NCBI RefSeq assembly: GCF_023555415.1
Contig: NZ_JAKRYL010000009.1
Span: forward strand, 62,001-126,000
Length of the DNA stretch: 64,000 bases
Direction of reading: 5' to 3'
From: Halalkalibacter alkaliphilus
GTDB lineage: Bacteria; Bacillota; Bacilli; Bacillales; Bacillaceae_D
Shown: piece after piece, positions 34,990-41,984 of the stretch
Layout: each line of letters opens with the position of its first letter
Position numbering within the stretch: position 1 is the stretch's first letter
Made by a program: the position numbers and the translations under genes
Notes under the pieces: generated by a model
What the model was told of the DNA's origin: nothing
Seen by the model: only the letters and a program-made list of their open reading frames with translations
The model's database searches: none

Positions 34990-36276
34990 ATGAGATTAGC
35001 CATTATCGCAGATGATTTAACAGGAGCAAATGATAGTGGAGTACAACTTGCGAAGTTTGGTTTGAAAACATCTGTTTTATTTGGATTAGATAAAAGGACT
35101 GTTCATGATTCAGAAGCGGTTGTTTTTGATACAGATAGCCGTTCGATTGATAAAAATAAAGCTTATGATATGGTATTTGAAGTAACTGAATTTCTTAAAG
35201 AACAAAGTTTTCAAAACATCTATAAAAAAATTGATTCGACAATGAGAGGGAATATTGGAGCAGAAATCGATGCGTTGTATGATTCTTTAAAACCAGATTT
35301 TGTTTTCGTCGTTCCTGGTTATCCTAAGAATGGTCGTACAGTTGTAAATGGGTACCACTTTCTAAATGGAGTTCCATTACATGAAACAGAGATTGCCAAT
35401 GACCCGAAAACGCCTGTAACTGTTTCACATATTCCTACATTATTAAAGCAGCAAACAAACAAATCAGTTGGTTTGATCGATAAAAATTTATTGCACAAAG
35501 ATGAAGAAGTATTTCAACGCGAACTTGAAACCTTTGCAAAAGATCATGTAACCTATATTGTCGTAGATTCTGAAACGGAAGAAGATTTGTCTCGAATTTT
35601 ACACCAAACAAAAGACTCTAACTTTGACATTGCATGGGTTGGCTCTGCGGGCTTAGCTAACCATCTTCCTTCATATTACGGGATTGAAGAAAAAGAGGAG
35701 CTATTAACGATTCCTAAGAGCAATACTCCTGTTTTAACTGTTGTAGGCAGTGTTAACAAAAATTCTAGACACCAGCTGGATGTTGTTTTACAAAAAGACA
35801 ATGTTTTCGGGATCAAAGTAGAATCTTATAAAGCTGTATCCTGTGATGAAGATAGAAGACTTGAAGTGTCAAACGTGTTAAATGAAGCAAGGGTTGCAGC
35901 AGGAAAGGGTTTTGATGTTGTTATTTACTCTACTGGTACACCGAGTGACATTGAAAAAGCAAGAAGAACAGGGGAGAATAACGGCTTTACTCATACAGAA
36001 ACGAGTAATGAAATAGTGAAAATACTTGGTGAAATTAGTGCCGGATTAATTGAAGAAAAACTTTTTAAAGGTGTTGTCATGACAGGCGGTGACACAGCTA
36101 AACAAGTATGTGAATTATGGAATGTAAAAGGTTTCTATCTTCACGACGAGCTAGAGATCGGTGTTCCGATTTCAACTTTTATTGGAAATGAAGAGATTTT
36201 TGTTATAACAAAAGCTGGTGGTTTCGGCAAAGAAACAGTATTTGTCCATGCTATTGATAAATTAAAAGGAGTGTAA
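34990..36276 (+). CDS. Four-carbon acid-sugar kinase (D-threonate/D-erythronate kinase family)
   Basis: About 428 residues of the former DUF1537 family. N-terminal substrate domain: MRLAIIADDLTGANDSGVQLAK, FDTDSRSI, YKKIDSTMRGNIGAE. C-terminal nucleotide domain: VVGSVNKNSRHQLD, MTGGDTAKQV and TKAGGFG. The enzyme phosphorylates the C4-OH of D-threonate or D-erythronate. The ATG at 34990 has AAGGAG 8-9 nt upstream; the in-frame ATG at 34954 lacks an SD. With PdxA2 next door the likely end product is dihydroxyacetone phosphate. Confidence 0.9.
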   Translation: MRLAIIADDLTGANDSGVQLAKFGLKTSVLFGLDKRTVHDSEAVVFDTDSRSIDKNKAYDMVFEVTEFLKEQSFQNIYKKIDSTMRGNIGAEIDALYDSLKPDFVFVVPGYPKNGRTVVNGYHFLNGVPLHETEIANDPKTPVTVSHIPTLLKQQTNKSVGLIDKNLLHKDEEVFQRELETFAKDHVTYIVVDSETEEDLSRILHQTKDSNFDIAWVGSAGLANHLPSYYGIEEKEELLTIPKSNTPVLTVVGSVNKNSRHQLDVVLQKDNVFGIKVESYKAVSCDEDRRLEVSNVLNEARVAAGKGFDVVIYSTGTPSDIEKARRTGENNGFTHTETSNEIVKILGEISAGLIEEKLFKGVVMTGGDTAKQVCELWNVKGFYLHDELEIGVPISTFIGNEEIFVITKAGGFGKETVFVHAIDKLKGV

Positions 36277-36279
36277 TGT

Positions 36280-37275
36280 ATGAAGCCGATTATTGGAATT
36301 ACAATGGGGGATGCAGCGGGAATTGGACCGGAAATTATCGTGAAGTCGTTAACAGATAAGGATATTTATGATAGGTGTCAACCGGTTGTGATTGGTGATG
36401 TGAAGATTTTGGAGAAAGTGAAACCGATTGTTGAAGCAGACGTAGATATTCATGTCATTCAACATGTATCAGAAGCAAAAAATGAATTTGGAACAATAGA
36501 TGTTATTGATTTAGATCTACTCCCGGAGGATCTACCATTTGGTCAAGTTTCTGGTGAAGCGGGCAACGCCGCTTATCAGTATATTGCAAGAGCTGTTTCA
36601 CTAGCAAAAGAAAAACAAATCAATGCAATCTGTACAGCTCCACTTAATAAAGAGGCTCTGCACAAAGGTGGCCATTTGTACCCGGGCCATACTGAAATCT
36701 TGGCGAAATTGACTGATACGGAAGACTTCTCTATGATGCTGACAGCACCAAATTTGAAGGTAATTCACCTAACTACTCATGTAGGATTAATTAAAGCAAT
36801 CGAGATGATTAACCCAGAAAGAACATACAAAGTGATTAAATTAGCACATGACACGTTAACTAGAGCGGGTATGAAAAACCCAAGTGTTGCAGTGTGTGGA
36901 ATTAACCCGCATGCTGGTGAAAATGGCCTTTTCGGGAATGGAGAAGAAGAGGAAAAGTTAGCTCCTGGTATTGAAAAAGCAAAACAAGAAGGCATTAATG
37001 CGTCTGGACCTCATCCTGCAGATACACTATTTTTCCGTGCGGCTCGTGGCGATTTTGATATTGTTGTTGCTTGCTATCACGATCAAGGTCATGCTCCAAT
37101 TAAAGTAATGGGAATTGAAGATGGAGTAAATATTACGGTAGGATTAAAAGGCGGAGTCATCCGTACTTCGGTTGACCATGGAACGGCCTTTGACATCGCT
37201 GGAAAAAACATAGCTGATTCAAGAAGCATGAAGGCTGCAATTAATTCTGCAATTGAATTAGCACCGAGAGATTAG
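36280..37275 (+). CDS. pdxA2: PdxA2-type 4-phospho-D-threonate/erythronate dehydrogenase
   Basis: 331 residues of the PdxA family (MKPIIGITMGDAAGIGPEII, PGHTEILAKLT, GINPHAGENGLFG, HPADTLFFRAARGDFD and the metal-binding CYHDQGHAPIK). True PdxA serves vitamin B6 synthesis, absent in Bacilli that use PdxST. Beside a DUF1537 kinase, PdxA2 oxidatively decarboxylates 4-phospho-D-threonate to dihydroxyacetone phosphate. Starts 3 bp after the kinase stop, so translationally coupled. Confidence 0.92.
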   Translation: MKPIIGITMGDAAGIGPEIIVKSLTDKDIYDRCQPVVIGDVKILEKVKPIVEADVDIHVIQHVSEAKNEFGTIDVIDLDLLPEDLPFGQVSGEAGNAAYQYIARAVSLAKEKQINAICTAPLNKEALHKGGHLYPGHTEILAKLTDTEDFSMMLTAPNLKVIHLTTHVGLIKAIEMINPERTYKVIKLAHDTLTRAGMKNPSVAVCGINPHAGENGLFGNGEEEEKLAPGIEKAKQEGINASGPHPADTLFFRAARGDFDIVVACYHDQGHAPIKVMGIEDGVNITVGLKGGVIRTSVDHGTAFDIAGKNIADSRSMKAAINSAIELAPRD

Positions 37276-37288
37276 TTGCAAGTGGAAA

Positions 37289-37341
37289 GAGGCTGTTTCA
37301 AAAGGTCAAAGTATGGACCTTTTGACGACAGCCTCTTTTTG
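37289..37341 (+). terminator. Terminator after the acid-sugar operon
   Basis: GAGGCTGTTTCAAAAGGTC pairs with GACCTTTTGACGACAGCCTC (one bulge), then TTTTT. The arm sequence is related to that at 12990-13033. Confidence 0.88.
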
Positions 37342-37395
37342 ATTTACCTATTTTGTTTGGTAAACTAAATAAAATTAATCGGTGAGGTGAGTAAA

Positions 37396-37983
37396 TTGAT
37401 CCTTCAACCACAAAAAGCGGAGTTTTATCAGCAACCTACACTCGACCTAGCACAGGCTTTACTTGGGCAAATTCTTGTTAAGGAAACAAAAGAGGGGGTT
37501 ACATCTGGGTGGATTGTTGAAACAGAGGCATATATTGGTCCTGATGACCGAGCGGCACATAGTTTTGGAAACCGTCGAACAAAGAGAACGGAAGTCATGT
37601 TTGGACCACCGGGGCATTTCTATACATATGTTATGCATACCCACTGTTTAGTCAATGTTGTCAGTGGAGAAGTGGGTCATCCTGAAGCTGTTTTGATAAG
37701 AGCTGTTGAACCTTATCATGGAATCGAACTAATGTATGAGCGTCGAGGACAAGAGAAAAAAGAAAAGGATTTAACAAATGGGCCAGGGAAACTAACTAAA
37801 GCATTAGGTATAACGAAACTCGATTATGGTCTTCCTTGCAATAAGCAACCAATCTATATCGCAGAGGGAAAAAGAAGTGGAATCATTGAAAGTGGGCCTA
37901 GAATTGGGATTGAAAACAGTGGAGAAGCGAGGGATTATCCTTGGAGGTATTGGTTGTCAGGCAATCGGTTTGTCTCAAGATAA
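37396..37983 (+). CDS. DNA-3-methyladenine glycosylase (AAG/MPG family)
   Basis: About 196 residues. Removes alkylated purines in base-excision repair. Family motifs: LLGQILVKE, VETEAYIGPDDRAAHSFGNRRTKRTEVMFGPPGHFYTYVMH (with the catalytic Glu in ETEAY), NVVSGEVGHPEAVLIRAVEP and NGPGKLTKALGI. GGTGAGGTG lies 6 nt before the TTG at 37396, which is preferred over the GTG at 37387 that overlaps it. Monocistronic. Confidence 0.93.
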   Translation: MILQPQKAEFYQQPTLDLAQALLGQILVKETKEGVTSGWIVETEAYIGPDDRAAHSFGNRRTKRTEVMFGPPGHFYTYVMHTHCLVNVVSGEVGHPEAVLIRAVEPYHGIELMYERRGQEKKEKDLTNGPGKLTKALGITKLDYGLPCNKQPIYIAEGKRSGIIESGPRIGIENSGEARDYPWRYWLSGNRFVSR

Positions 37984-38044
37984 TAGGAATAAGCATTCTT
38001 AAAGACTGTTTTCAGATTGATGTTGTGAAGAAACGTTTTTCTCG

Positions 38045-38098
38045 TAGTGAAATGGAGGAAGTCACTCGACTCCTCCTCGCGGAAAGCGAGTGGCTTAG
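38045..38098. repeat. Short inverted-repeat remnant
   Basis: GAGGAAGTCACTCGACTCCTC and CTCGCGGAAAGCGAG hairpins lie between the glycosylase gene and the pseudogene, resembling a degraded intergenic repeat. No other full copy was found in the window. Confidence 0.35.
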
Positions 38099-38130
38099 AT
38101 AAAATAGTTACATAAAGGAGGGGGTTCGCT

Positions 38131-38279
38131 TTTAAGAAAGAAAGGGAAGTGGTCGAATCTCCTTGCTAAGAGGGTTAAATAATAAAATAGCAGAAAAGTT
38201 TTATATTAGTGAAGGCGCAGTGAAAAACTATACTAGTGAAATTTTTAGCAGGTGTATTAGATCGTTAAAGTTGACTTAG
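38131..38279 (+). pseudogene. Remnant of a LuxR-type response-regulator HTH
   Basis: In one frame 38131-38160 reads FKKEREVVES, like the start of a LuxR HTH (LTKREREVVE). A frameshift later, 38166-38276 reads LRGLNNKIAEKFYISEGAVK and then NYTSEIFSR, the canonical GLSNKEIAEKLFISEGTVKNYVSEIF helix-turn-helix with one residue lost, then a TAG. No start codon or receiver domain remains. Confidence 0.75.
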
Positions 38280-38370
38280 ATGGAAGCCCTCCTAATCAGT
38301 TTTTTTATTTGTAGCAGAATTTAAGTAGTTGTAATTCTTTATAGAGAACAAAAAGTGTTTACTGCACTAT

Positions 38371-38418
38371 AATTAAAGAGTATAATGTTCTTATTGGAGA
38401 ACATTATACTCTTTAATT
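38371..38418 (+). promoter_or_regulatory. Perfect 21-bp inverted repeat containing a SinR-type operator
   Basis: Arms of 21 bp (38371-38391 and 38398-38418) are exactly complementary around the loop TATTGG. The centre is GTTCT-TATTGG-AGAAC (38387-38402), the same GTTCT-N6-AGAAC geometry as at sinI and sinR. No T-run follows, so it is not a standard terminator. The next gene starts 16 bp downstream. Confidence 0.75.
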
Positions 38419-38434
38419 TGTTCAGGAGGATAAG

Positions 38435-38815
38435 ATGGACAATCTTTCATGTTATGAACAACCTTTGTTAGGGAGAATTTCAATTCATCAAGTTGAAGGG
38501 GAATTAGTAGATTCAAGACTATCAACGATTGTTATCCTTGAAATTAGAAAGAAATCGCTTTTGTTTGTAAGTCAATTAAAGTTCCCCTTGTCTGAATCCG
38601 TCATTTATCACGTTGATCTAAAGCTAGCCGATAATCGTATTTTATTATTTGGCTGCATTACCCAATCAATTAGTAACTCAAATAGCACTAGCTACCATTA
38701 TCAATATGACTACATTTTGAATACTGATCAATTTCTACCGATTAATTCTTCAAAGTTACCAAATGAAAAGGAGGAGAAAATAAGGTTCACCAAAAAAGCA
38801 GACAAGGAGATATAG
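38435..38815 (+). CDS. Hypothetical protein, possibly PilZ-like beta barrel
   Basis: 126 residues, mostly predicted beta strands with a basic tail. The strand pattern around LLFVSQLKFPLSESVIYHVDLKLADNRILLFGCITQ followed by YHYQYDYIL is reminiscent of PilZ-type domains, but RxxxR/DxSxxG c-di-GMP motifs are not evident. SD CAGGAGG 5-6 nt before the ATG. It is co-transcribed with the HTH gene starting 2 bp later, and the promoter region carries a SinR-type operator, suggesting a place in biofilm/motility switching. Confidence 0.6.
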   Translation: MDNLSCYEQPLLGRISIHQVEGELVDSRLSTIVILEIRKKSLLFVSQLKFPLSESVIYHVDLKLADNRILLFGCITQSISNSNSTSYHYQYDYILNTDQFLPINSSKLPNEKEEKIRFTKKADKEI

Positions 38816-38817
38816 GA

Positions 38818-39033
38818 ATGAATGGAAGAAACATTAGGGTGTTACGAGAAGAAAGAGGGATGACATTAAACCAATTAGCCACTCTCTCGGGGGTATCAAA
38901 ATCATATATTAGTTACATTGAAAGAGGAATGCAAAAAAACCCAAGTATTGCCGTTTTAGAGAAGCTCTCTATAGCACTTGGAATTGAATTTATGAAGTTA
39001 ATTGAATCTGTAAATGAAGTATCAAAAAAGTAA
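38818..39033 (+). CDS. HTH-only SinR/SlrR-like regulator
   Basis: 71 residues, essentially one XRE HTH domain: NIRVLREERGMTLNQLATLSGVSKSYISYIERGMQKNPSIAVLEKLSIALGI. This closely mirrors the SinR DNA-binding domain. It lacks the ~40-residue C-terminal SinI-binding and tetramerisation helices, so it should be insensitive to SinI. Located 2 bp after the preceding gene and downstream of a SinR-type operator. It may act as a SlrR-like partner or competitor of SinR. Confidence 0.82.
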   Translation: MNGRNIRVLREERGMTLNQLATLSGVSKSYISYIERGMQKNPSIAVLEKLSIALGIEFMKLIESVNEVSKK

Positions 39034-39125
39034 ATATAAAGAGGGTGACTCTATTACGTAGACGCAAGTAGCTTCATAAGAAGACGAGAAGGTCTATACA
39101 TCAATAATAAAGTCACCTATGTGTA

Positions 39126-39452
39126 TTAATTTTGATTATTTTTCCACTTATTAAACTCTAAATACTCTTTAAACTGCTCCTTGCTAATTCCGGAATCCAT
39201 GGCCTCTCTTACTAGCTCAATCCAAGCATCGTCCAATTTAGTATTTTTATTCTTTGATTCCTCATTTAATAGGTGTTCAACTGTTACTCCTAGAACAGAA
39301 GAGATCTTTTCTAAAAATTGTATGGAAGGATTAGATTGAATATTTCTTTCAATTGAACTTAGGTAAGATTTTGCTACTCCTGCTTTTTCAGCTAACTCTG
39401 ATAAAGAATAGCCCTTTTCAAGTCGATATTTTTTCACACGTTCGCCGATCAT
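39126..39452 (-). CDS. sinR: Master biofilm repressor SinR
   Basis: 108 residues. The N-terminal XRE HTH is GYSLSELAEKAGVAKSYLSS-IERNIQSNPSIQFLEK, almost identical to B. subtilis SinR. The C-terminal SinI-interaction/oligomerisation region is LDDAWIELVREAMDSGISKEQFKEYLEFNKWK. SinR represses matrix genes and is antagonised by SinI. The SD AGAGAGGA precedes the ATG. Directly downstream of sinI, with its own SinR-type dyad between the two genes. Confidence 0.95.
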   Translation of the reverse strand: MIGERVKKYRLEKGYSLSELAEKAGVAKSYLSSIERNIQSNPSIQFLEKISSVLGVTVEHLLNEESKNKNTKLDDAWIELVREAMDSGISKEQFKEYLEFNKWKNNQN

Positions 39453-39506
39453 ACATATCTGTCCTCTCTGCCTATGTAATAGTATGATTATAACAGTGCA
39501 GAGGTT

Positions 39507-39522
39507 GTTCTGTAAATAGAAC
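39507..39522. promoter_or_regulatory. SinR-type operator between sinI and sinR
   Basis: GTTCT-GTAAAT-AGAAC dyad touching the sinI stop codon; positioned to control an internal sinR promoter. Confidence 0.62.
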
Positions 39523-39662
39523 TACTCTTTCGCTAAATGAACTGCTTGCAATTTTAAAAAATTACGGACTTCTTCAACAGATAATCCTAGTTTTTTAGCT
39601 TCTTCTATTAACATTAGCCACTCGTGGTCAAGTTTATCAGATTGATTATTCAACGGATTCAT
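39522..39662 (-). CDS. sinI: SinR antagonist SinI
   Basis: 46 residues. The motif LDHEWLMLIEEAKKLGLSVEEVRNFLKLQ matches the SinI helical hairpin (DQDWVELMVEAKEANISPEEIRKYL in B. subtilis) that displaces SinR. AAAGGAG abuts the ATG at 39662 with no spacer, whereas the TTG at 39653 is 9 nt away, so translation may start there (43 residues). Upstream of sinR on the same strand as in B. subtilis. Confidence 0.9.
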   Translation of the reverse strand: MNPLNNQSDKLDHEWLMLIEEAKKLGLSVEEVRNFLKLQAVHLAKE

Positions 39663-39697
39663 CTCCTTTAAATCATGACTAAAGATATGCCTATATT

Positions 39698-39737
39698 AAG
39701 AACAATTAGACCGAAAGAATTGTTCTTTTTAAAGAAC
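39698..39737. promoter_or_regulatory. SinR-type operator cluster upstream of sinI
   Basis: GTTCTTTTTAAAGAAC (39722-39737) contains two exact inverted copies of the SinR box GTTCTYT. A larger inverted repeat AAGAACAATT...AATTGTTCTT (39698-39727) overlaps it. Predicts SinR control of sinI. Confidence 0.75.
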
Positions 39738-39851
39738 TTAAGTTGAGTATAATACTAATTACTTATGAAATAAAGAGTTATTTGTAAATTTCCCCTTTGT
39801 TTTTGAAAATGTGGTTCTTAATAACATTTTTATGAGGCCGTAAAACTATAA

Positions 39852-39960
39852 AGACAGCCGGCTTTGAAAAAAACCAAAGCCGGCTGTCGAATAAAAAAAC
39901 CATGTCTAATTTTCTCACAAGTCTGTTCAAAAAGGGAAAAATCTCCCCTTTTTAAACAGA
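39852..39960 (-). terminator. Two hairpins downstream of the DUF3817 gene
   Basis: GACAGCCGGCTTTG/CAAAGCCGGCTGTC (39854-39888) and CTGTTCAAAAAGGG/CCCCTTTTTAAACAG (39925-39959). The latter lies right after the minus-strand stop and is the probable terminator; the first may serve sinIR-side transcripts. The rest of 39738-39851 is promoter-like AT-rich DNA without an ORF. Confidence 0.65.
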
Positions 39961-39963
39961 ATC

Positions 39964-40269
39964 TTATAAACTTTTTGTTACGGGTTCTTCTTTTATTAAT
40001 TTTGCATCAAAAATAAACGGACCAAATGGAATAACAGATGCAATGGCTGCTAGTAGCCCTTTTTTAAATGACCATCTTTCAGTAAACATGACAAATGCTA
40101 GAACGACAAAGTAAAGCATGAACAATATACCATGAATCCATCCAGTGACCGTGACCATCATTGGCATATCAAACATATATTTTAATGGCATAGCAATGCC
40201 TAATAGAAGGATGAAAGAAAGTCCTTCTATATAACTGACAAAACGAAATAATTTAAGTGTTGAACTCAT
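39964..40269 (-). CDS. DUF3817 small membrane protein
   Basis: 101 residues, three hydrophobic segments, with the family phrase FRFVSYIEGLSFILLLGIAMPLKYMF, GWIHGILFMLYFVVLAFV and a basic/aromatic loop before the last helix. The function of the family is unknown. The ATG at 40269 follows GGAG by 9 nt (the TTG at 40284 overlaps that SD). Confidence 0.85.
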   Translation of the reverse strand: MSSTLKLFRFVSYIEGLSFILLLGIAMPLKYMFDMPMMVTVTGWIHGILFMLYFVVLAFVMFTERWSFKKGLLAAIASVIPFGPFIFDAKLIKEEPVTKSL

Positions 40270-40428
40270 AATGATCATCTCCAATTAAAGTGGACTCGTT
40301 GTCATACCTAGGTTGTATTATAGCAAATTATTAATATAATGTGTTTTTCTAATTCGTGACGATTTAGAAAAACACATTTAGCCTAGAAATGAATACGCTA
40401 TAAGGCAAAAGTGGATTAGGAGGTTGTA

Positions 40429-41331
40429 ATGATGTATCCAGTTTTTCCTTATTATGATAAAGAGACGAAGTGTAAAGAACAGCCTGTTGCATTTCCGCCT
40501 CAAGAACAGGATCAGCAACCAGGTCTAGAGTACCCAATGATACCAAACCCGATTGCAGAAAATCCTCACTATATTGGTTCAGGTAAGTTAAAAGACAAGG
40601 TGGCGATTATTACAGGAGGAGATAGTGGGATAGGGCGAGCAACGGCGATTGCCTTTGCAAAAGAAGGTGCAAATGTTGTAATCGCGTACTTAAATGAACA
40701 TATTGATGCAAATGCTACGAAGAAGCGTATTGAAGAAATAGGGAAAGAATGTCTTGCAATTGCGATTGATCTACGGGAAGAAGCTGCTTCAACAGAGGTC
40801 GTTAAACAAACGATTGATCGGTTTGGCAGGCTTGATGTCTTAGTCAATAATCACGCAGTTCAATATGTGCAAGATTCAATTCTCGATATTACGTTTGATC
40901 AGTTAGACGATACATTTAAAACAAATATTTACTCTTTTTTCTTTATGACAAAGGCTGCACTCCCATACTTACAATCAGGAGATACGATCATTAATAACGC
41001 ATCTGTCACGGCCTATCGAGGTCATGAGAAATTAATCGATTACTCAGCTACACAAGGGGCGATTGTTACATTTACACGATCATTAGCCATGTCATTAGTT
41101 GAGCAGGGGATAAGAGTAAATGCCGTCGCTCCTGGTCCTATCTGGACACCGCTCATTCCAGCCACTTTTCCAAAAGAGGAAATCAAATACTTCGGCACAG
41201 ACACGCCAATGAAAAGGCCAGGTCAACCATTCGAATTAGCCCCAACCTTTGTCTACCTAGCCTCAGACGACTCAGGCTACGTAACAGGCCAAGTCCTACA
41301 CGTAAATGGAGGAGAAATTGTAGGAGGCTAA
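40429..41331 (+). CDS. SDR-family oxidoreductase (YhdF/YhxC-like) with substituted catalytic lysine
   Basis: 300 residues. An N-terminal ~50-residue tail (PYYDKETKCKEQPVAFPPQEQDQQPG) is typical of the Bacillus general-stress SDRs YhdF/YhxC. Cofactor motif TGGDSGIG (62-69), NNHAVQ instead of NNAxxQ, and S192. The active-site motif YxxxK reads Y205-S-A-T-Q209, so the catalytic lysine is glutamine (CAA, one base from AAA). It may be inactive or altered. AGGAGG 6 nt before the ATG. Confidence 0.88.
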   Translation: MMYPVFPYYDKETKCKEQPVAFPPQEQDQQPGLEYPMIPNPIAENPHYIGSGKLKDKVAIITGGDSGIGRATAIAFAKEGANVVIAYLNEHIDANATKKRIEEIGKECLAIAIDLREEAASTEVVKQTIDRFGRLDVLVNNHAVQYVQDSILDITFDQLDDTFKTNIYSFFFMTKAALPYLQSGDTIINNASVTAYRGHEKLIDYSATQGAIVTFTRSLAMSLVEQGIRVNAVAPGPIWTPLIPATFPKEEIKYFGTDTPMKRPGQPFELAPTFVYLASDDSGYVTGQVLHVNGGEIVGG

Positions 41332-41332
41332 C

Positions 41333-41363
41333 AGAAACAAAGGTGCCCTTCCTTTGTTTCTGT
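41333..41363 (+). terminator. Terminator after the SDR gene
   Basis: AGAAACAAAGG pairs with CCTTTGTTTCT; it opens the repeat array that follows. Confidence 0.7.
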
Positions 41364-41371
41364 TAGCCGAC

Positions 41372-41453
41372 GCAATGAGCGAAGCCGCTGCCAAGGTTTT
41401 AAGCCTAAAGGAGCGAACTTCCCCTTTAGGCGCGCAGCGAGCGTAGCCATTGC
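41372..41453. repeat. Cruciform repeat, type 2, tandem copy D
   Basis: 82-bp unit: GCAATGAGCGAAGCCGCTGC, AGCCTAAAGG...CCTTTAGGC inner hairpin, GCGTAGCCATTGC end. First of three copies spaced 168 and 167 bp apart. Confidence 0.88.
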
Positions 41454-41539
41454 AAACATGATCGCACAGGTAAGGACAAATGTACTTTTCGTATATAAAA
41501 GCTAACCGAAAGGCGGATATTCCCTTTTCGATTGCCGAC

Positions 41540-41621
41540 GCAATGAGCGAAGCCACTGCCAAGGTTTTAAGCCTAAAGGAGCGAACTTCTCAAAAAGGCG
41601 CACGGCGAGCGCAGCCATTGC
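41540..41621. repeat. Cruciform repeat, type 2, tandem copy E
   Basis: 82-bp copy in which the right inner arm has decayed (CTCAAAAAGGC). Preceded by an ACCGAAAGG...CCTTTTCG hairpin. Confidence 0.85.
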
Positions 41622-41706
41622 AACATATTCGCACAGGTAAGGCGAAACGTATATTTCATATATAAAAGCTAAACCGAAAGGGGATTTTCCTTTTTCGGTT
41701 ATCGAC

Positions 41707-41788
41707 GCAATGAGCGAAGCCACCGTAAATGTTTTAAGCCTAAAGGAGCGAACTTCCCCTTTAGGCGCGCAGCGAGCGTAGCCATTGC
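41707..41788. repeat. Cruciform repeat, type 2, tandem copy F
   Basis: 82-bp copy with an intact AGCCTAAAGG/CCTTTAGGC hairpin, preceded by CCGAAAGG...CCTTTTTCGG and followed by GAACAAAGG...CCCTTTGTTC at 41841-41867. Confidence 0.87.
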
Positions 41789-41984
41789 AAACATGATCGC
41801 ACACGTAAGGCGATAGTAGTTTTTTAAGCAAGAAAACAAAGAACAAAGGCGACCTTCCCTTTGTTCTTTTAGCTTATATCAATTTTGACTATCTTCTTTT
41901 TTACTGTAAGATCAAATAAAATATATATATTAATATGAATGTTTCGGACTTCAAAAGTTTTTGTTGGAAGGATGGCGTTTCGTA

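Noticed and set aside
41296-41846. Several 60-114-residue ORFs on both strands in the repeat array
   Set aside because: They repeat the same peptide because the DNA repeats; no SD and no family match.
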